Source: Flavisolibacter nicotianae (GTDB lineage Bacteria > Bacteroidota > Bacteroidia > Chitinophagales > Chitinophagaceae). From it: 64,000 bases of DNA. The translations under genes were made by a program, and so were the position numbers. Below the pieces are notes generated by a model. That model was not told the DNA's origin, ran no database searches, and worked only from the letters and a program-made list of their open reading frames with translations. This document shows positions 42,121 through 50,981 of this stretch, piece by piece. The DNA lies in the NCBI RefSeq assembly GCF_003628535.1, contig NZ_RBCI01000015.1, forward strand, positions 57,307 to 121,306, read 5' to 3'. The stretch's first letter is position 1; every line of letters begins with the position of its first letter.

Positions 42121-43872
42121 ATGAGTAAAGCGAACCTCAAGGTTGACACTCGTTTAACCTCAATTCTAGGAGAGAGCTACCGCTCGACAGAATATGCACT
42201 GAAAGAACTAGTTGATAATTCATGGGACGCTGATGCAGAAAATGTGTGGATAACACTTCCTGAGCCATTTACACTTGACCCAATTATTATAAAAGATGAT
42301 GGTTCTGGTATGACTGAAAAGGAGTTAAGAAATGAATATCTCTTTATTGCTAATAGCCGAACTTCAAGGAAAGGGGAAAGAACTCCTTCAAAAAATCGTC
42401 AAGTTAAGGGTAAGAAAGGCATTGGAAAATTTGCTGGATTGACAGTTGGCAATTTAATGACCTTGACTACTATTGCAAGAGGCACTAAAACAACAGTATC
42501 AATAAATAAAGAAGAAATATTAAAGTCGAAAAGAGATTTGGAAGATGTTGATTTGATAATTACATCCGAAACATTTGATGAAAATATCCACGGTACAGAA
42601 ATTAAATTAACACAGTTACATCAAAATTTCAGCTTTCCTAATTCTGAACGACTTAAACAAATCCTCGTTTTAGAATTTGGCAGACAGAATGATTTTAGAG
42701 TTTTTGTTAATGGTGAGCAAACTGATGTTGAAAATATTCCAGGCAGTACCCTTATAGAAATTCTAAATATTCCTGAAGTTGGAGAAGTAAAGTTCAAATG
42801 CACTGTAAGCGAAAAGCCGATTAAGCACTCCGGTGTTGCAATAAGAGTTGATGGAAAAATAATTGGCAGGCCTGAAAGTTTTGGTTTAGAAGACAATGAA
42901 GAAATTCCTCGAAAGTTAACCAAGCATGTTTATGCAGAAATAGAAGTAAATGGATTAAAAGATGATGTTACTGCAGACTGGGGTGCTATCATAGAAAATA
43001 GTACAGCATTTCAAAAAGTTCAAGAAATTATCAAACCTAAAATAGAGGACCAACTCAAAGCAGAGTTTTACCAACAAGTAAACGCACAGAAAGCTCGACT
43101 TGCTAAGAAAATCAATCTAGAACTTTCAAAACTTCCAGAGCACAGGCGAAAGTTTGCACAAACAGCTTTAGATAAAGTGCTTAAACGTTTTTATGAAAGC
43201 AATGAAAAAGCTGACACGATAATATCGGTCGTACTTGACGCATTCGAGAAAGACGACTACTTTGAGGTGCTTGCAAATATTGATGATTGTATGGACAGCG
43301 ATATCTCAAGTTTTGCCGAAGCACTTTCAGACTTTGGAATATTGGAAATGTCTCTGATAGCCAGACAAGCCCAAAGTAGAAACCGATTTCTAGACTACTT
43401 TGACCGACTTACAAATAACATGGAAGTTCAGGAAAAGGATGTTCATAAAACTCTTGAACACAATCTTTGGGTGTTCGGCAATAATTACTCTCTTATGAGC
43501 TCAAATGAAACTTTGAAAAGCATTGTAAAAAAGTATTGTGATAAAGAGTTTCAGGGTGACCGAGCTAATAGGAGACCAGACCTCCTTCTCTCAGAAGGCC
43601 AGAATGGCAAGTATCTTTTGATTGAATTCAAACGACCATCTCATACCATTTCCAGAGACGACGAAAATCAAGCGGAGAAGTATCGTGATGACCTATTTCA
43701 ATATTTGGGAAAAGTGCCGATGGAAATTATTGTAGCAGGTGGGAAAGTTGACAATAGAATTGATAAAGATTTTATTGGCAAAGGAATTCAGTTATTAAGT
43801 TTTAGCAAGGTAATTAGTTCAGCTAGAACACAACTTACTTGGCTATTGAAAGAATTGACACAACCTGTCTAA
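42121..43872 (+). CDS. GHKL ATPase fused to a PD-(D/E)XK (Shedu-like) nuclease, candidate defence protein
   Basis: 583 residues. GHKL (Hsp90/MutL/MORC) ATPase at about 1-200: N-box ALKELVDNSWDADA about 23-36, G1 box DDGSGM about 59, and a G2-like loop GKKGIGKFAG about 100. A linker with helical segments follows to about 400. The C-terminal domain begins near DVHKTLEHNLWVFGNNYSL, a pattern seen at the start of DUF4263 (Shedu) domains, then RRPDLLLSEGQNGKYLLIEF with KRPS, the Asp and Glu-x-Lys of a PD-(D/E)XK nuclease. Composition is A+T-rich against both neighbours, so transfer is likely. No methylase or partner genes adjoin. Defence function is inference; the domain call is well supported. 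Confidence 0.82.
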   Translation: MSKANLKVDTRLTSILGESYRSTEYALKELVDNSWDADAENVWITLPEPFTLDPIIIKDDGSGMTEKELRNEYLFIANSRTSRKGERTPSKNRQVKGKKGIGKFAGLTVGNLMTLTTIARGTKTTVSINKEEILKSKRDLEDVDLIITSETFDENIHGTEIKLTQLHQNFSFPNSERLKQILVLEFGRQNDFRVFVNGEQTDVENIPGSTLIEILNIPEVGEVKFKCTVSEKPIKHSGVAIRVDGKIIGRPESFGLEDNEEIPRKLTKHVYAEIEVNGLKDDVTADWGAIIENSTAFQKVQEIIKPKIEDQLKAEFYQQVNAQKARLAKKINLELSKLPEHRRKFAQTALDKVLKRFYESNEKADTIISVVLDAFEKDDYFEVLANIDDCMDSDISSFAEALSDFGILEMSLIARQAQSRNRFLDYFDRLTNNMEVQEKDVHKTLEHNLWVFGNNYSLMSSNETLKSIVKKYCDKEFQGDRANRRPDLLLSEGQNGKYLLIEFKRPSHTISRDDENQAEKYRDDLFQYLGKVPMEIIVAGGKVDNRIDKDFIGKGIQLLSFSKVISSARTQLTWLLKELTQPV

Positions 43873-44055
43873 AAACAGAAAGCAGATGCAGACAACACTG
43901 GTTTACTGTTATGCTTGGGGCGATGAATAAACGGTTGGCGAATGCATCGATCATTAGTGGCGGCCCAAGGCTGGATGTTCAATGTATGCCGCCACTGCAG
44001 TCAGTTTTCACCGTTGACGACAAGAAATTAAGTTTGCCAAACAATCCCAACGAAC

Positions 44056-44406
44056 ATGAAGAAAGAAAGAGTCTATGCGCTCCTGTTTGCAAGTGTCTAT
44101 CCCCTGTATATCAAAAAAGCAGAAGCAAAAGGACGCACCAGGGAAGAAGTAGACACCATTCTTTTTTGGCTGACAGGATATGATCAACAAAGCCTGCAGC
44201 AACAAATCGACAGCAAAAGTGATTTGGAAACTTTTTTTGCACAGGCGCCGCAAATCAATCCCAATGCTTCCAAAATCACCGGTGTTATTTGTGGCCATCG
44301 CGTGGAAGACATCGATGACAAGCTGATGCAAAAGATCCGTTATCTGGACAAGCTGATTGATGAACTGGCAAAAGGGAAGGCAATGGAGAAGATTTTAAGA
44401 AAATAA
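44056..44406 (+). CDS. DUF2200 domain protein
   Basis: 116 residues, the full length of the family. [20 protein letters not shown], then [20 protein letters not shown], with helix-rich body [19 protein letters not shown] and [18 protein letters not shown], match DUF2200 throughout. Small soluble protein of unknown function, common in Bacteroidota and Firmicutes accessory regions. It follows the A+T-rich nuclease gene on the same strand with a 183-bp gap. The segment 43873-44055 holds no convincing gene. Confidence 0.88.
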   Translation: MKKERVYALLFASVYPLYIKKAEAKGRTREEVDTILFWLTGYDQQSLQQQIDSKSDLETFFAQAPQINPNASKITGVICGHRVEDIDDKLMQKIRYLDKLIDELAKGKAMEKILRK

Positions 44407-44560
44407 GGCGAATGACTGCAGGCAACATGCTCACTTGCCAAAGCACAGGCAACGATTTACAAATACACGCAGCAATTGGAGCTGAACAAACAACACTGCA
44501 TTCAGCAGGTAATCCGAACAAGCCAATCCTGTTCGGCAGGTCAAACTCGAAAACAACAAT

Positions 44561-44581
44561 GGCTTCGCTGGCAGCGAAGCC
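44561..44581. repeat. Perfect 9-bp hairpin GGCTTCGCT-GGC-AGCGAAGCC
   Basis: Lies between the convergent DUF2200 and lipoprotein genes. There is no T tract, so it is not a standard terminator, but it may stabilise the 3' ends of both transcripts. Confidence 0.6.
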
Positions 44582-44656
44582 ATCGCGGTATAGAAATCCT
44601 GCACGGAGCAAGCCGTTACCTGCTGTTCAAATATCCTACACCGGTTTACGTGAGCC

Positions 44657-45229
44657 TCAGAACTGCAGGTGGCCTGTATAGGGAAAGTTTCCGGCTTCAA
44701 CATCGTCCTTAAAGTTCAACTGTCCTGTGACGCCTTCGAAATCACCCGTGCCACTGCCCTTTGCGATTGGGTGTTGACAACGGCCAAAGATTTCGGCGCC
44801 CAAAGGCGCACCGTTTTCGGCGCAGCCCTCAAATTTCGCTTCAAATTTGTAATCCGTCCGGAACGTACCCGTCTTTCCCTGGTAGGTGCCTACGAAATAT
44901 TCCCGCCCCGACTCCCGGTAGGTGCCACTCGGCGAACACCCGAATTCGTCGATAAACACATACAGGCAACCTTGCAAATCCCCGGTCATTTTAACGGCAT
45001 AGGCGGCTCCTTCCACCAGCGGTTCACATTCACCCGTTGCTGCGTAAAAGCCAACACCCGATACCTGCGTTGCACCGCCGGTATTCTTCAACGCTGCCTC
45101 CCCGCCTTTTTTTGCGGAATTTGTCCCGCTTCTTTGCGTTTGGTCAGCGGACATCGTGTTGTCTTTGGTGCAGCCGAAAATGACAGATGCCAGACAAAGA
45201 ACCAGGCAGCTAAAAAACTTGTTGTTCAT
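44657..45229 (-). CDS. Lipoprotein with allene-oxide-cyclase-like barrel (tentative)
   Basis: 190 residues. Start MNNKFFSCLVLCLASVIFGC gives a signal peptide with lipobox Cys 20. The mature part has the small barrel pattern GKTGTFRTDYKFEAKFEG about 120 and GSGTGDFEGVTGQLNFKDD about 165, as in allene oxide cyclase/dirigent-like or DUF3224-like barrels. Cysteines at three places could form disulfides. Real enzyme function is uncertain. A good Shine-Dalgarno sequence sits ahead of the start, unusual in this lineage, which decides ATG 45229. Confidence 0.75.
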   Translation of the reverse strand: MNNKFFSCLVLCLASVIFGCTKDNTMSADQTQRSGTNSAKKGGEAALKNTGGATQVSGVGFYAATGECEPLVEGAAYAVKMTGDLQGCLYVFIDEFGCSPSGTYRESGREYFVGTYQGKTGTFRTDYKFEAKFEGCAENGAPLGAEIFGRCQHPIAKGSGTGDFEGVTGQLNFKDDVEAGNFPYTGHLQF

Positions 45230-45673
45230 AATAGACCTCCAGATTTTATGGTGAATAAATAAGAGACTGTCTTGCGCCAAAGCGCAGGTCACGATCCCAA
45301 CAAGAATCCGTAGGACACCGGAGCGTAGAAATAGGCAGGATGAAAATGGAAGAATATCAGCAGGGACTTACGACAATTTAACCAATAAAAACAAGAAGAG
45401 GTACCTTTTACAACATGTTTTTCCATTCGCGAACCTGGTGACCGTTTGAAAGCTGGATGGGTGAACGTTTGGTTACGAAATTTCAAATGGCAGTTGAACA
45501 GACAATTCAATAAGCGGAATTAAAGGCGTATGCACAGCTGCGATAGAAAAAGAGTAGAACCGCAACCGGATGCAAACCATTTTTTCAATTCGGGAACAGG
45601 CACAGGCCGACATCATTCTCTCAATAATTGTCACCGTTATCCTGTCGCCAGGGAAATTTTGTATTTTCCACGT
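45230..45673. other. 444-bp divergent spacer, no gene recognised
   Basis: Between the lipoprotein (leftward) and DinB-like gene (rightward). The Shine-Dalgarno of the lipoprotein lies at 45235-45240. Otherwise no promoter consensus, hairpin or RNA gene stood out. The frame of the DinB-like gene is open upstream into this region but without family support. Confidence 0.4.
45235..45240 (-). promoter_or_regulatory. Strong Shine-Dalgarno (GGAGGT)
   Basis: Read leftward, GGAGGT ends 5 nt before ATG 45229. Bacteroidota mostly lack such sites, so a perfect one sets the start and is notable. Confidence 0.65.
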
Positions 45674-46159
45674 ATGACTTTCGCACAACAACTGGCAAAA
45701 CATTTCCGCGAGGTGCACTTCGGCGGTAACTGGACGGACGTGAACCTGAAAGACACGCTGGCCGGCGTCGACTGGCAGCAGGCCACCACAAAGGTTCAGA
45801 ACCTGAACACGATTGCAGCTCTCGTCTTCCACATCAACTACTATGTGCAGGCTGTTTTGCAGGTCTTACAGGGAAGCCCACTCGATGCCAGCGACAAGTT
45901 CAGCTTCAACCTGCCGCCCATCGCGTCGGAAGAAGACTGGCAGGCCCTGGTGAACAAGACCATGACGGAAGCCGAACGTTTTGCCGCGGAGATCGAACGG
46001 ATGGACGACGCAAAACTGCTGGCCGATTTTGGAGACGGCAAATACGGCAATTACTACCGCAACCTCCACGGCATTATCGAGCATACCCACTACCACCTCG
46101 GGCAGATCTCGCTGATCAAAAAACTCATCAACGAGCCAAATGCCGCCGAAGCCGCCTGA
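45674..46159 (+). CDS. DinB-like four-helix protein
   Basis: 161 residues. MTFAQQLAKHFREVHFGGNW leads into helix 1; metal-ligand histidines are seen in LVFHINYYVQ about residue 52 and in the pair HGIIEHTHYHLGQISLIKKL about 140. The helix-bundle layout matches the DinB/YfiT-like superfamily (metal-dependent, thiol-transferase-like relatives). Specific role unknown. ATG 45674 is the family start; the open frame upstream has no support. Next to A+T-normal DNA; alone in its unit. Confidence 0.85.
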   Translation: MTFAQQLAKHFREVHFGGNWTDVNLKDTLAGVDWQQATTKVQNLNTIAALVFHINYYVQAVLQVLQGSPLDASDKFSFNLPPIASEEDWQALVNKTMTEAERFAAEIERMDDAKLLADFGDGKYGNYYRNLHGIIEHTHYHLGQISLIKKLINEPNAAEAA

Positions 46160-46749
46160 GAAAAAGCGAACGATAAGGGCCGTCTTCTCCACATAAAGGT
46201 GAAACCTTCAAAGCTTGTCACTCCTGCCGCGGAGAGGCACACACGATTGAATTCCGGCAGCAGAATTTCAAACCTGCCTTCCCCTTGTTTCACCACGCTT
46301 TTTCTTGAAAAGCAAGGAGGCCCGGCTATTGGTTATTCCTTCAAATGAAGTAAATTAGGATTGCAATCAAAACGACTTCCCGCCAAAACAACCTGCACGC
46401 ATTTTTCGCAGCAATGCAGCTCTGCCCCTTTGAAATCCGGTAACTGGTATGTGAGTGATCCCCTAAAAAAAACAGGCAACAGGAAACGGCAGCAATCTCT
46501 TTCGAAAGCGCAGGCTCAACCGAAAACAAAAAAGGCTTTTCTCCTGGCACCGGCCGCCGCCGGAGCTGGAGATTGCAACGGATTTGTTGAATCGCAACCG
46601 CCATCATTTTACAGAACCCGCCTTGCGAAAACAGCCCGGTTGCGGCATTGTACCGCTGCAAAACGACATTGATCCGGCACGCAAAAAGGAAAACGTTTCA
46701 GCTACTTAATTCTCGCACAACACCATTGTTCACCTCTAAAAGAAAAAGT
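46160..46749. other. 590-bp spacer upstream of the duplicated-domain protein
   Basis: Short open frames on both strands (for example 46361-46672) have low-complexity, non-homologous products. No tRNA, terminator or clear -33/-7 promoter was recognised. Confidence 0.4.
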
Positions 46750-48894
46750 ATGGAAACAGTTAAACCGTCAGTTGCCACGCCAACGCAGGAAACGCTGGAT
46801 GAATTGATCCTCTCACGCAAAAAATTTCTCTTCAAGCAGATCTTTGTTCCCCAGGTCGCACAGAGCAATACGTTTTGGGAAGAGCTGACCTGTGTCGGCT
46901 TCAACCCAAAGGAAAAGCGGATCGAGGGGATCGTGAGCCTCAAGCAATCGACGGGTTACGGCGGCACGCTCTGCAACCCCACTTCGAAAGAATATATCCG
47001 GTTCTTTGTCGATTTCAAAGACGGCTCCGGCTTCCAGGACATGGGCTACACGGGCTTTTCGGCCTGCGACTTCATGGACAATCCTCCCGAAGCCCAGCAC
47101 CCCGTTATGTACATGTCGCAGCTCAAAATCGACGACGAGAAGTACCGCAAATTCCTCGACTGCAGTAAAGCCGTGATCCCGACCGTGAGAGGGGTTCTTG
47201 CCTGGAATGTGATCCCGCCGTCCAACCCGAATTATGTGCCGGCCTACGGGAACGTAAAAGATGTTTCCGTTCAACTGCAGCGCAAAACCTTCATCTTCTG
47301 GAAAGAGATTTTTGAACTGCTGAAGCTAAAGCCCAACATCGACCTGCTTCAACTGCTGCCACAGCAGGAGCCCATCACCCTGCAACCGCCGCAGCCACCA
47401 CCCGTAGAAAGCCTTTACAAAGCCTACAGGGCGGCTGAAGTGCCCGACCACCGCATGTTTTACAGCACCGTCGGTTCGCTGGTTTCGGGCAACCAAACCT
47501 TCCTCAAGGCCACCACGTTCAACATCAACGACATCACCAAACTGCAGGTGAACCTCGACAACCTTGCAGACCTCCTGGCCAAGGACGACAACAAGGCCGA
47601 TGTATCGTTCGAAGAAGTACGCTGCATAGGCATGAACACGGCCATCGATACACTGGGTGCCGTTATTCATGTGAAAAAGCCGAGCGGCTTTAACGGCAAC
47701 ATGTGCCAGAAAGGATCGATGGAACATGTGGCTTTCTGGGCCGACTGGGACAACGACGGCAATTTTGACGAATACCTCGGAACCGCCAGCGTGGAAGTGC
47801 ACGACATTTCGAACATCCCGGCCGACGGCCTTTATTACAATGTGGCGTTGCCGGTGGATGTCAGCCGTCACCTGCGCAAATGCGCCAACCCCAACCGCAT
47901 AAAAGTGCGAGCCGTGCTTTCGTGGGAAGCCCTGCCTTCCACCACCAATCCCAATGCACTCAACTTCTGGGGCAACCGCGTGGACTCCATAGTGCAGATC
48001 CGTCCAGGAACAGGCACCGGCGTAAAAAGCAAACTGACCTTCGTTGGCGGTGTAGACCGCGACGATATCGATCCCCTGCACTACCTGTACAACTACACCA
48101 ACGTGTTCCCTACCATCCACAACAACCGGCCATGGGGTGGCGCCGTACGGTTCCAAGGCATCATCGACCGCAACGGGTTTAACGGCACGATCAAGTACAA
48201 ACTGATGTACAAAAAATTCGGCGCCGCCGATACCGATTATGCCACGGTCTCCACGAATGAAACCATCCAGATGTTTGATTTCGGCACCTTCACCGAATTC
48301 AACGACATCCAAAATTCCCCCGACGGCTGGTTCGTGTACAAACAAAATGCGGGCATCGGTCTTTACAACGAAGACAACCACCTGGCCTGGTGGAACACGG
48401 GCGGGCTTACCGATGGCACCTATACCATCAAGCTGCTCTACACCGACGAATTCGGATTGGAACAGGTGGGCGATGAATTTTCCATGATCGTCAACAACAA
48501 ACCCATGACGGTCAGCCCAACGGCCAATGCCACCGTGGACATCGGCTCCGACCTTGATGAAGTGATCGATGGCGGCGATTGCCACAGCTACGACAAGACC
48601 AATCCAACCATCAATGGTCACCTGCGGGCCGTGCATCCCTATTTTGGTTCGTGGAGCCTCCAACTGGAGCCTTCATCCCATACGCACAGCACCGTTCCGG
48701 CACCGACGGGCCGCAGCTACAATGCGCTGGCCGATACCGGCGATAGCAACGCGGTGTGGTCGCTCAACACGGCCAAGTTGGATCCCTGCGGGTACACGGT
48801 CAGCCTGCTTGCCAACACCCGTGTGATCCTGAACAGCTCTACCCTCTTCCCTCAATACGGACCGAAAGCGGTTGGTTTTGCCGTGCTTTCCTAA
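46750..48894 (+). CDS. Large protein with internal domain duplication, function unknown
   Basis: 714 residues from ATG 46750; no signal peptide or membrane segment. Two homologous segments: about 43-176 (EELTCVGFNP, GYGGTLC, YIRFFVDFKDGSGFQDMGY, VRGVLAWNVIPP) and about 287-417 (EEVRCIGMNT, GFNGNMC, HVAFWADWDNDGNFDEYLGT, VRAVLSWEALP). The D-x-D-x-D-G loop in the second, weaker in the first, resembles GEVED-like or calcium-binding beta-sandwich repeats. The last third (about 430-714) looks like further beta domains, including LPDGTYTIKLLYTD-like Ig elements. No family is recognised. Own terminator follows. Confidence 0.8.
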   Translation: METVKPSVATPTQETLDELILSRKKFLFKQIFVPQVAQSNTFWEELTCVGFNPKEKRIEGIVSLKQSTGYGGTLCNPTSKEYIRFFVDFKDGSGFQDMGYTGFSACDFMDNPPEAQHPVMYMSQLKIDDEKYRKFLDCSKAVIPTVRGVLAWNVIPPSNPNYVPAYGNVKDVSVQLQRKTFIFWKEIFELLKLKPNIDLLQLLPQQEPITLQPPQPPPVESLYKAYRAAEVPDHRMFYSTVGSLVSGNQTFLKATTFNINDITKLQVNLDNLADLLAKDDNKADVSFEEVRCIGMNTAIDTLGAVIHVKKPSGFNGNMCQKGSMEHVAFWADWDNDGNFDEYLGTASVEVHDISNIPADGLYYNVALPVDVSRHLRKCANPNRIKVRAVLSWEALPSTTNPNALNFWGNRVDSIVQIRPGTGTGVKSKLTFVGGVDRDDIDPLHYLYNYTNVFPTIHNNRPWGGAVRFQGIIDRNGFNGTIKYKLMYKKFGAADTDYATVSTNETIQMFDFGTFTEFNDIQNSPDGWFVYKQNAGIGLYNEDNHLAWWNTGGLTDGTYTIKLLYTDEFGLEQVGDEFSMIVNNKPMTVSPTANATVDIGSDLDEVIDGGDCHSYDKTNPTINGHLRAVHPYFGSWSLQLEPSSHTHSTVPAPTGRSYNALADTGDSNAVWSLNTAKLDPCGYTVSLLANTRVILNSSTLFPQYGPKAVGFAVLS

Positions 48895-48920
48895 GCAATA
48901 AGGAATGGTCCGTTTGTTTC

Positions 48921-48953
48921 AAAAGCCTGCTTTTCCGGAGCAGGCTTTTCCTT
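48921..48953 (+). terminator. Intrinsic terminator after the duplicated-domain gene
   Basis: AAAAGCCTGCT pairs with AGCAGGCTTTT around a 7-nt loop, followed by CCTTTTTT; 27 bp after the stop codon. Confidence 0.85.
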
Positions 48954-49028
48954 TTTTGATGCAGGGCTGTAACATTCCGTTCTTCTTCTGCGTCACATGT
49001 TGCAATAACTCGAAAAGGTTTTTGAAAA

Positions 49029-49331
49029 ATGGAATACAGGAACAGTTTTGGCAAAACCATTCTCACCAACCGGCCGGTCCGTCTCGGTCTTCGCTGGCTG
49101 CTGACTGCCGGTAGTGGCGGTTACGCACTTTGTTTCCTGCATCCTGTTCTCCTGGTTGCCGCAGGTTACCTGGTGGTGCAAAGTTCACTGGCGGATTTCC
49201 AGAAATTGATTCTCCTGGCGCTGGTTTGCCTGCTTTCTTCCTGGCTGGTTTGTGCCCGCCTCCGCACGGTTACGTCTTCTACAAATTTCCCTCGCCGCAG
49301 GACCAGGACAATACGCAAACAGGACAGCTAA
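49029..49331 (+). CDS. Small membrane protein, unknown
   Basis: 100 residues. Hydrophobic stretches at about 36-52 and 60-76 predict two membrane helices; the tail is Arg-rich. MEYRNSFGKTILTNRPVRLG has no recognised family. It ends one base before the frame of the Crp/Fnr gene opens and shares its strand, so the two may be one unit. Real gene status is probable, not certain. Confidence 0.5.
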   Translation: MEYRNSFGKTILTNRPVRLGLRWLLTAGSGGYALCFLHPVLLVAAGYLVVQSSLADFQKLILLALVCLLSSWLVCARLRTVTSSTNFPRRRTRTIRKQDS

Positions 49332-49391
49332 ATGCCTGCTGACCAACAAACCGAATGGTACTGTATCTTTATGCATCGCCATTTTTCCGCC

Positions 49392-49982
49392 ATGCAACAG
49401 GCCGATCCATCTGCGCTAATCCGCTTTTTCCAGTCCGTGCATCCTTCCAGCGAAGCCATTGCGAGGGAGATTGCGGCCCATTTCCACCCGGCCAGCTACA
49501 AAAAAGGCGCGTTTTTCCTGGAAGAAGGAAAGCGCAGCCATGAGTATCTTTTCCTGGAAGAAGGTATCATGCGCTCCTATCTTTTCGACACGGAAGGATC
49601 GGAAGTGACCACGAATTTTTATACACCGGGCAACGTTGTTTTTGAAGCCGCTTCTTTTTTCCAGCACATTCCCTCCCCCGAATCGATCCAGGCCCTGACG
49701 GATTGCAATGCCTGGAAGATCACCTACGACGAACTCAATGCAATTTTTCATGCGTTGCCGGCTTTCCGCGAAACCGGCCGGGCCATCCTGGTCAGGACCC
49801 TGGTGTCGCTGAAGGTTCGCACCCTTTCCATGATCAATAAAACAGCGGAGCAACGCTATGCTGCACTTCTGCACTCCCAGCCGGACATCTTCCGGCATGT
49901 GCCACTGAAATACATTGCCTCCTTTCTGGGTGTGACCGATACCTCTCTTAGCCGCATTCGCAAAGAATTTGTGCAGCGCTGA
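49392..49982 (+). CDS. Crp/Fnr family transcriptional regulator
   Basis: 196 residues from ATG 49392. Cyclic-nucleotide-binding-like barrel: YKKGAFFLEEGKRSHEYLFL near residue 36, GIMRSYLFDTEGSEVTTNF, and PGNVVFEAASFF. The C-terminal part carries RYAALLHSQPDIFRHVPLKY then IASFLGVTDTSLSRIRKEF, a winged-helix DNA-binding motif. ATG 49371 is an alternative start. The lack of Cys ligands excludes FNR-type iron-sulfur sensing; in Bacteroidota such proteins are usually orphan regulators. A TATCTTTA -7-like word at 49364-49371 favours the 49392 start. Probable targets include the membrane proteins beside it (inference). Confidence 0.85.
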   Translation: MQQADPSALIRFFQSVHPSSEAIAREIAAHFHPASYKKGAFFLEEGKRSHEYLFLEEGIMRSYLFDTEGSEVTTNFYTPGNVVFEAASFFQHIPSPESIQALTDCNAWKITYDELNAIFHALPAFRETGRAILVRTLVSLKVRTLSMINKTAEQRYAALLHSQPDIFRHVPLKYIASFLGVTDTSLSRIRKEFVQR

Positions 49983-50052
49983 TTTCTTGTCAAATGGCAA
50001 GAGAATTCGTTGCTGCCGTTGCCAATTTTGTCGGCAACAAAGACAGCTTCTT

Positions 50053-50955
50053 ATGCCTCTTCATCCTTTTTCCTTGTCCAACCTTTCGCTGGTTTTCCTC
50101 ACTGCCGGCCTTTTGGTTTTCCTTTTCCGTCTTTGGAAGAAGACGGTCAGGGCTGCATCGCCGGAAGAAAAAAACCGGTTTCAAAAACCGGTGACACGGT
50201 TTGTACTCGTGTATGCCGTTTATGCCGCTGCCATTACCGTTTTGGCGGCCCTTGGTTTTTTCAGGGTGGCCACCATGCCACCGCGCTTTCTTGTCATCTT
50301 TTTGCCGATGTTGCTGGTGGTTGTGCTCCTGTCGGGGGCAAACCGTCGTAGTGCGCTATCGTTCCTTTCGCTTGTACCCCCGGCATTTTTGATCGGCGTA
50401 CATGTTTACCGGCTTTTCATCGAACTCGTGTTCCTGCAATTTGCCCGGGAAGGATTGATCCCGGAAGTCCTTTCTTTCCACGGCCGGAACTTCGATCTTT
50501 TCATCGGCGTGCTGGCGCTTCCGGTGGCCTTCCTGTTCTGGAAAAAATGGCGGCTGGCCCGATTCGCCGGGATTGTTTTCAACGTCCTGGGATTGCTTTC
50601 CCTGCTCAACATCTTCTCCATTGCCATTCGGTCGCTGCCGTCGGTGTTCAGGGTGTACGAGACTCTTTACCTCCCTCTGTATTTCCCGGGAATCCTGATC
50701 GTTTTCCTGGCCTCGGCGGCGGTTTTCCTGCACGTGCTTTCGCTGCGGCAATTGCTGCCTGCCCGGCAAGCACTGGTGACCGCACCCCCCTGTCACGTCT
50801 CCCCAAATCCGGGGCGCAACCCTGCCTTCCAGCCTGTAAAGACAACGCGGCAGGAACACCCTAAGACCGGGAAAAGACTGCGTTTTCTGCTCTCCCTGCT
50901 ACACCGGCAATTGCCATTTTTTGAGAGGGGTTTTCTTAACAAATGCAGATTTTAA
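50053..50955 (+). CDS. Multi-pass membrane protein, unknown
   Basis: 300 residues. Seven hydrophobic segments from FLTAGLLVFLFRLW near the N-terminus to ILIVFLASAAVFLHVLSL about 235; charged loops between. The last 55 residues are basic and low-complexity and run almost into the mnmA promoter. No family is recognised with confidence. It follows the Crp/Fnr gene with a 70-bp gap and could be regulated by it. ATG 50053 (MPLHPFSLSNLS) is chosen over upstream starts that overlap the regulator. Confidence 0.7.
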   Translation: MPLHPFSLSNLSLVFLTAGLLVFLFRLWKKTVRAASPEEKNRFQKPVTRFVLVYAVYAAAITVLAALGFFRVATMPPRFLVIFLPMLLVVVLLSGANRRSALSFLSLVPPAFLIGVHVYRLFIELVFLQFAREGLIPEVLSFHGRNFDLFIGVLALPVAFLFWKKWRLARFAGIVFNVLGLLSLLNIFSIAIRSLPSVFRVYETLYLPLYFPGILIVFLASAAVFLHVLSLRQLLPARQALVTAPPCHVSPNPGRNPAFQPVKTTRQEHPKTGKRLRFLLSLLHRQLPFFERGFLNKCRF

Positions 50956-50962
50956 CCGGTTG

Positions 50963-50970
50963 TATCTTTG
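50963..50970 (+). promoter_or_regulatory. -7 element TATCTTTG ahead of mnmA
   Basis: Perfect TAnnTTTG, 12 nt before ATG 50982, giving a transcription start close to the start codon. A clear TTG -33 box at the usual distance was not found. Confidence 0.5.
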
Positions 50971-50981
50971 CCCTCTTCATT

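Noticed and set aside
43839..44183. 114-codon open frame between the GHKL-nuclease and DUF2200 genes
   Set aside because: Overlaps both neighbours' coding ends in another frame and has no recognisable features.
46361..46672. 103-codon open frame in the spacer before the duplicated-domain gene
   Set aside because: Low-complexity product, no homology pattern, no start context.
47326..48663. 445-codon minus-strand open frame
   Set aside because: Antisense to the duplicated-domain protein, whose internal homology and ATG are convincing.
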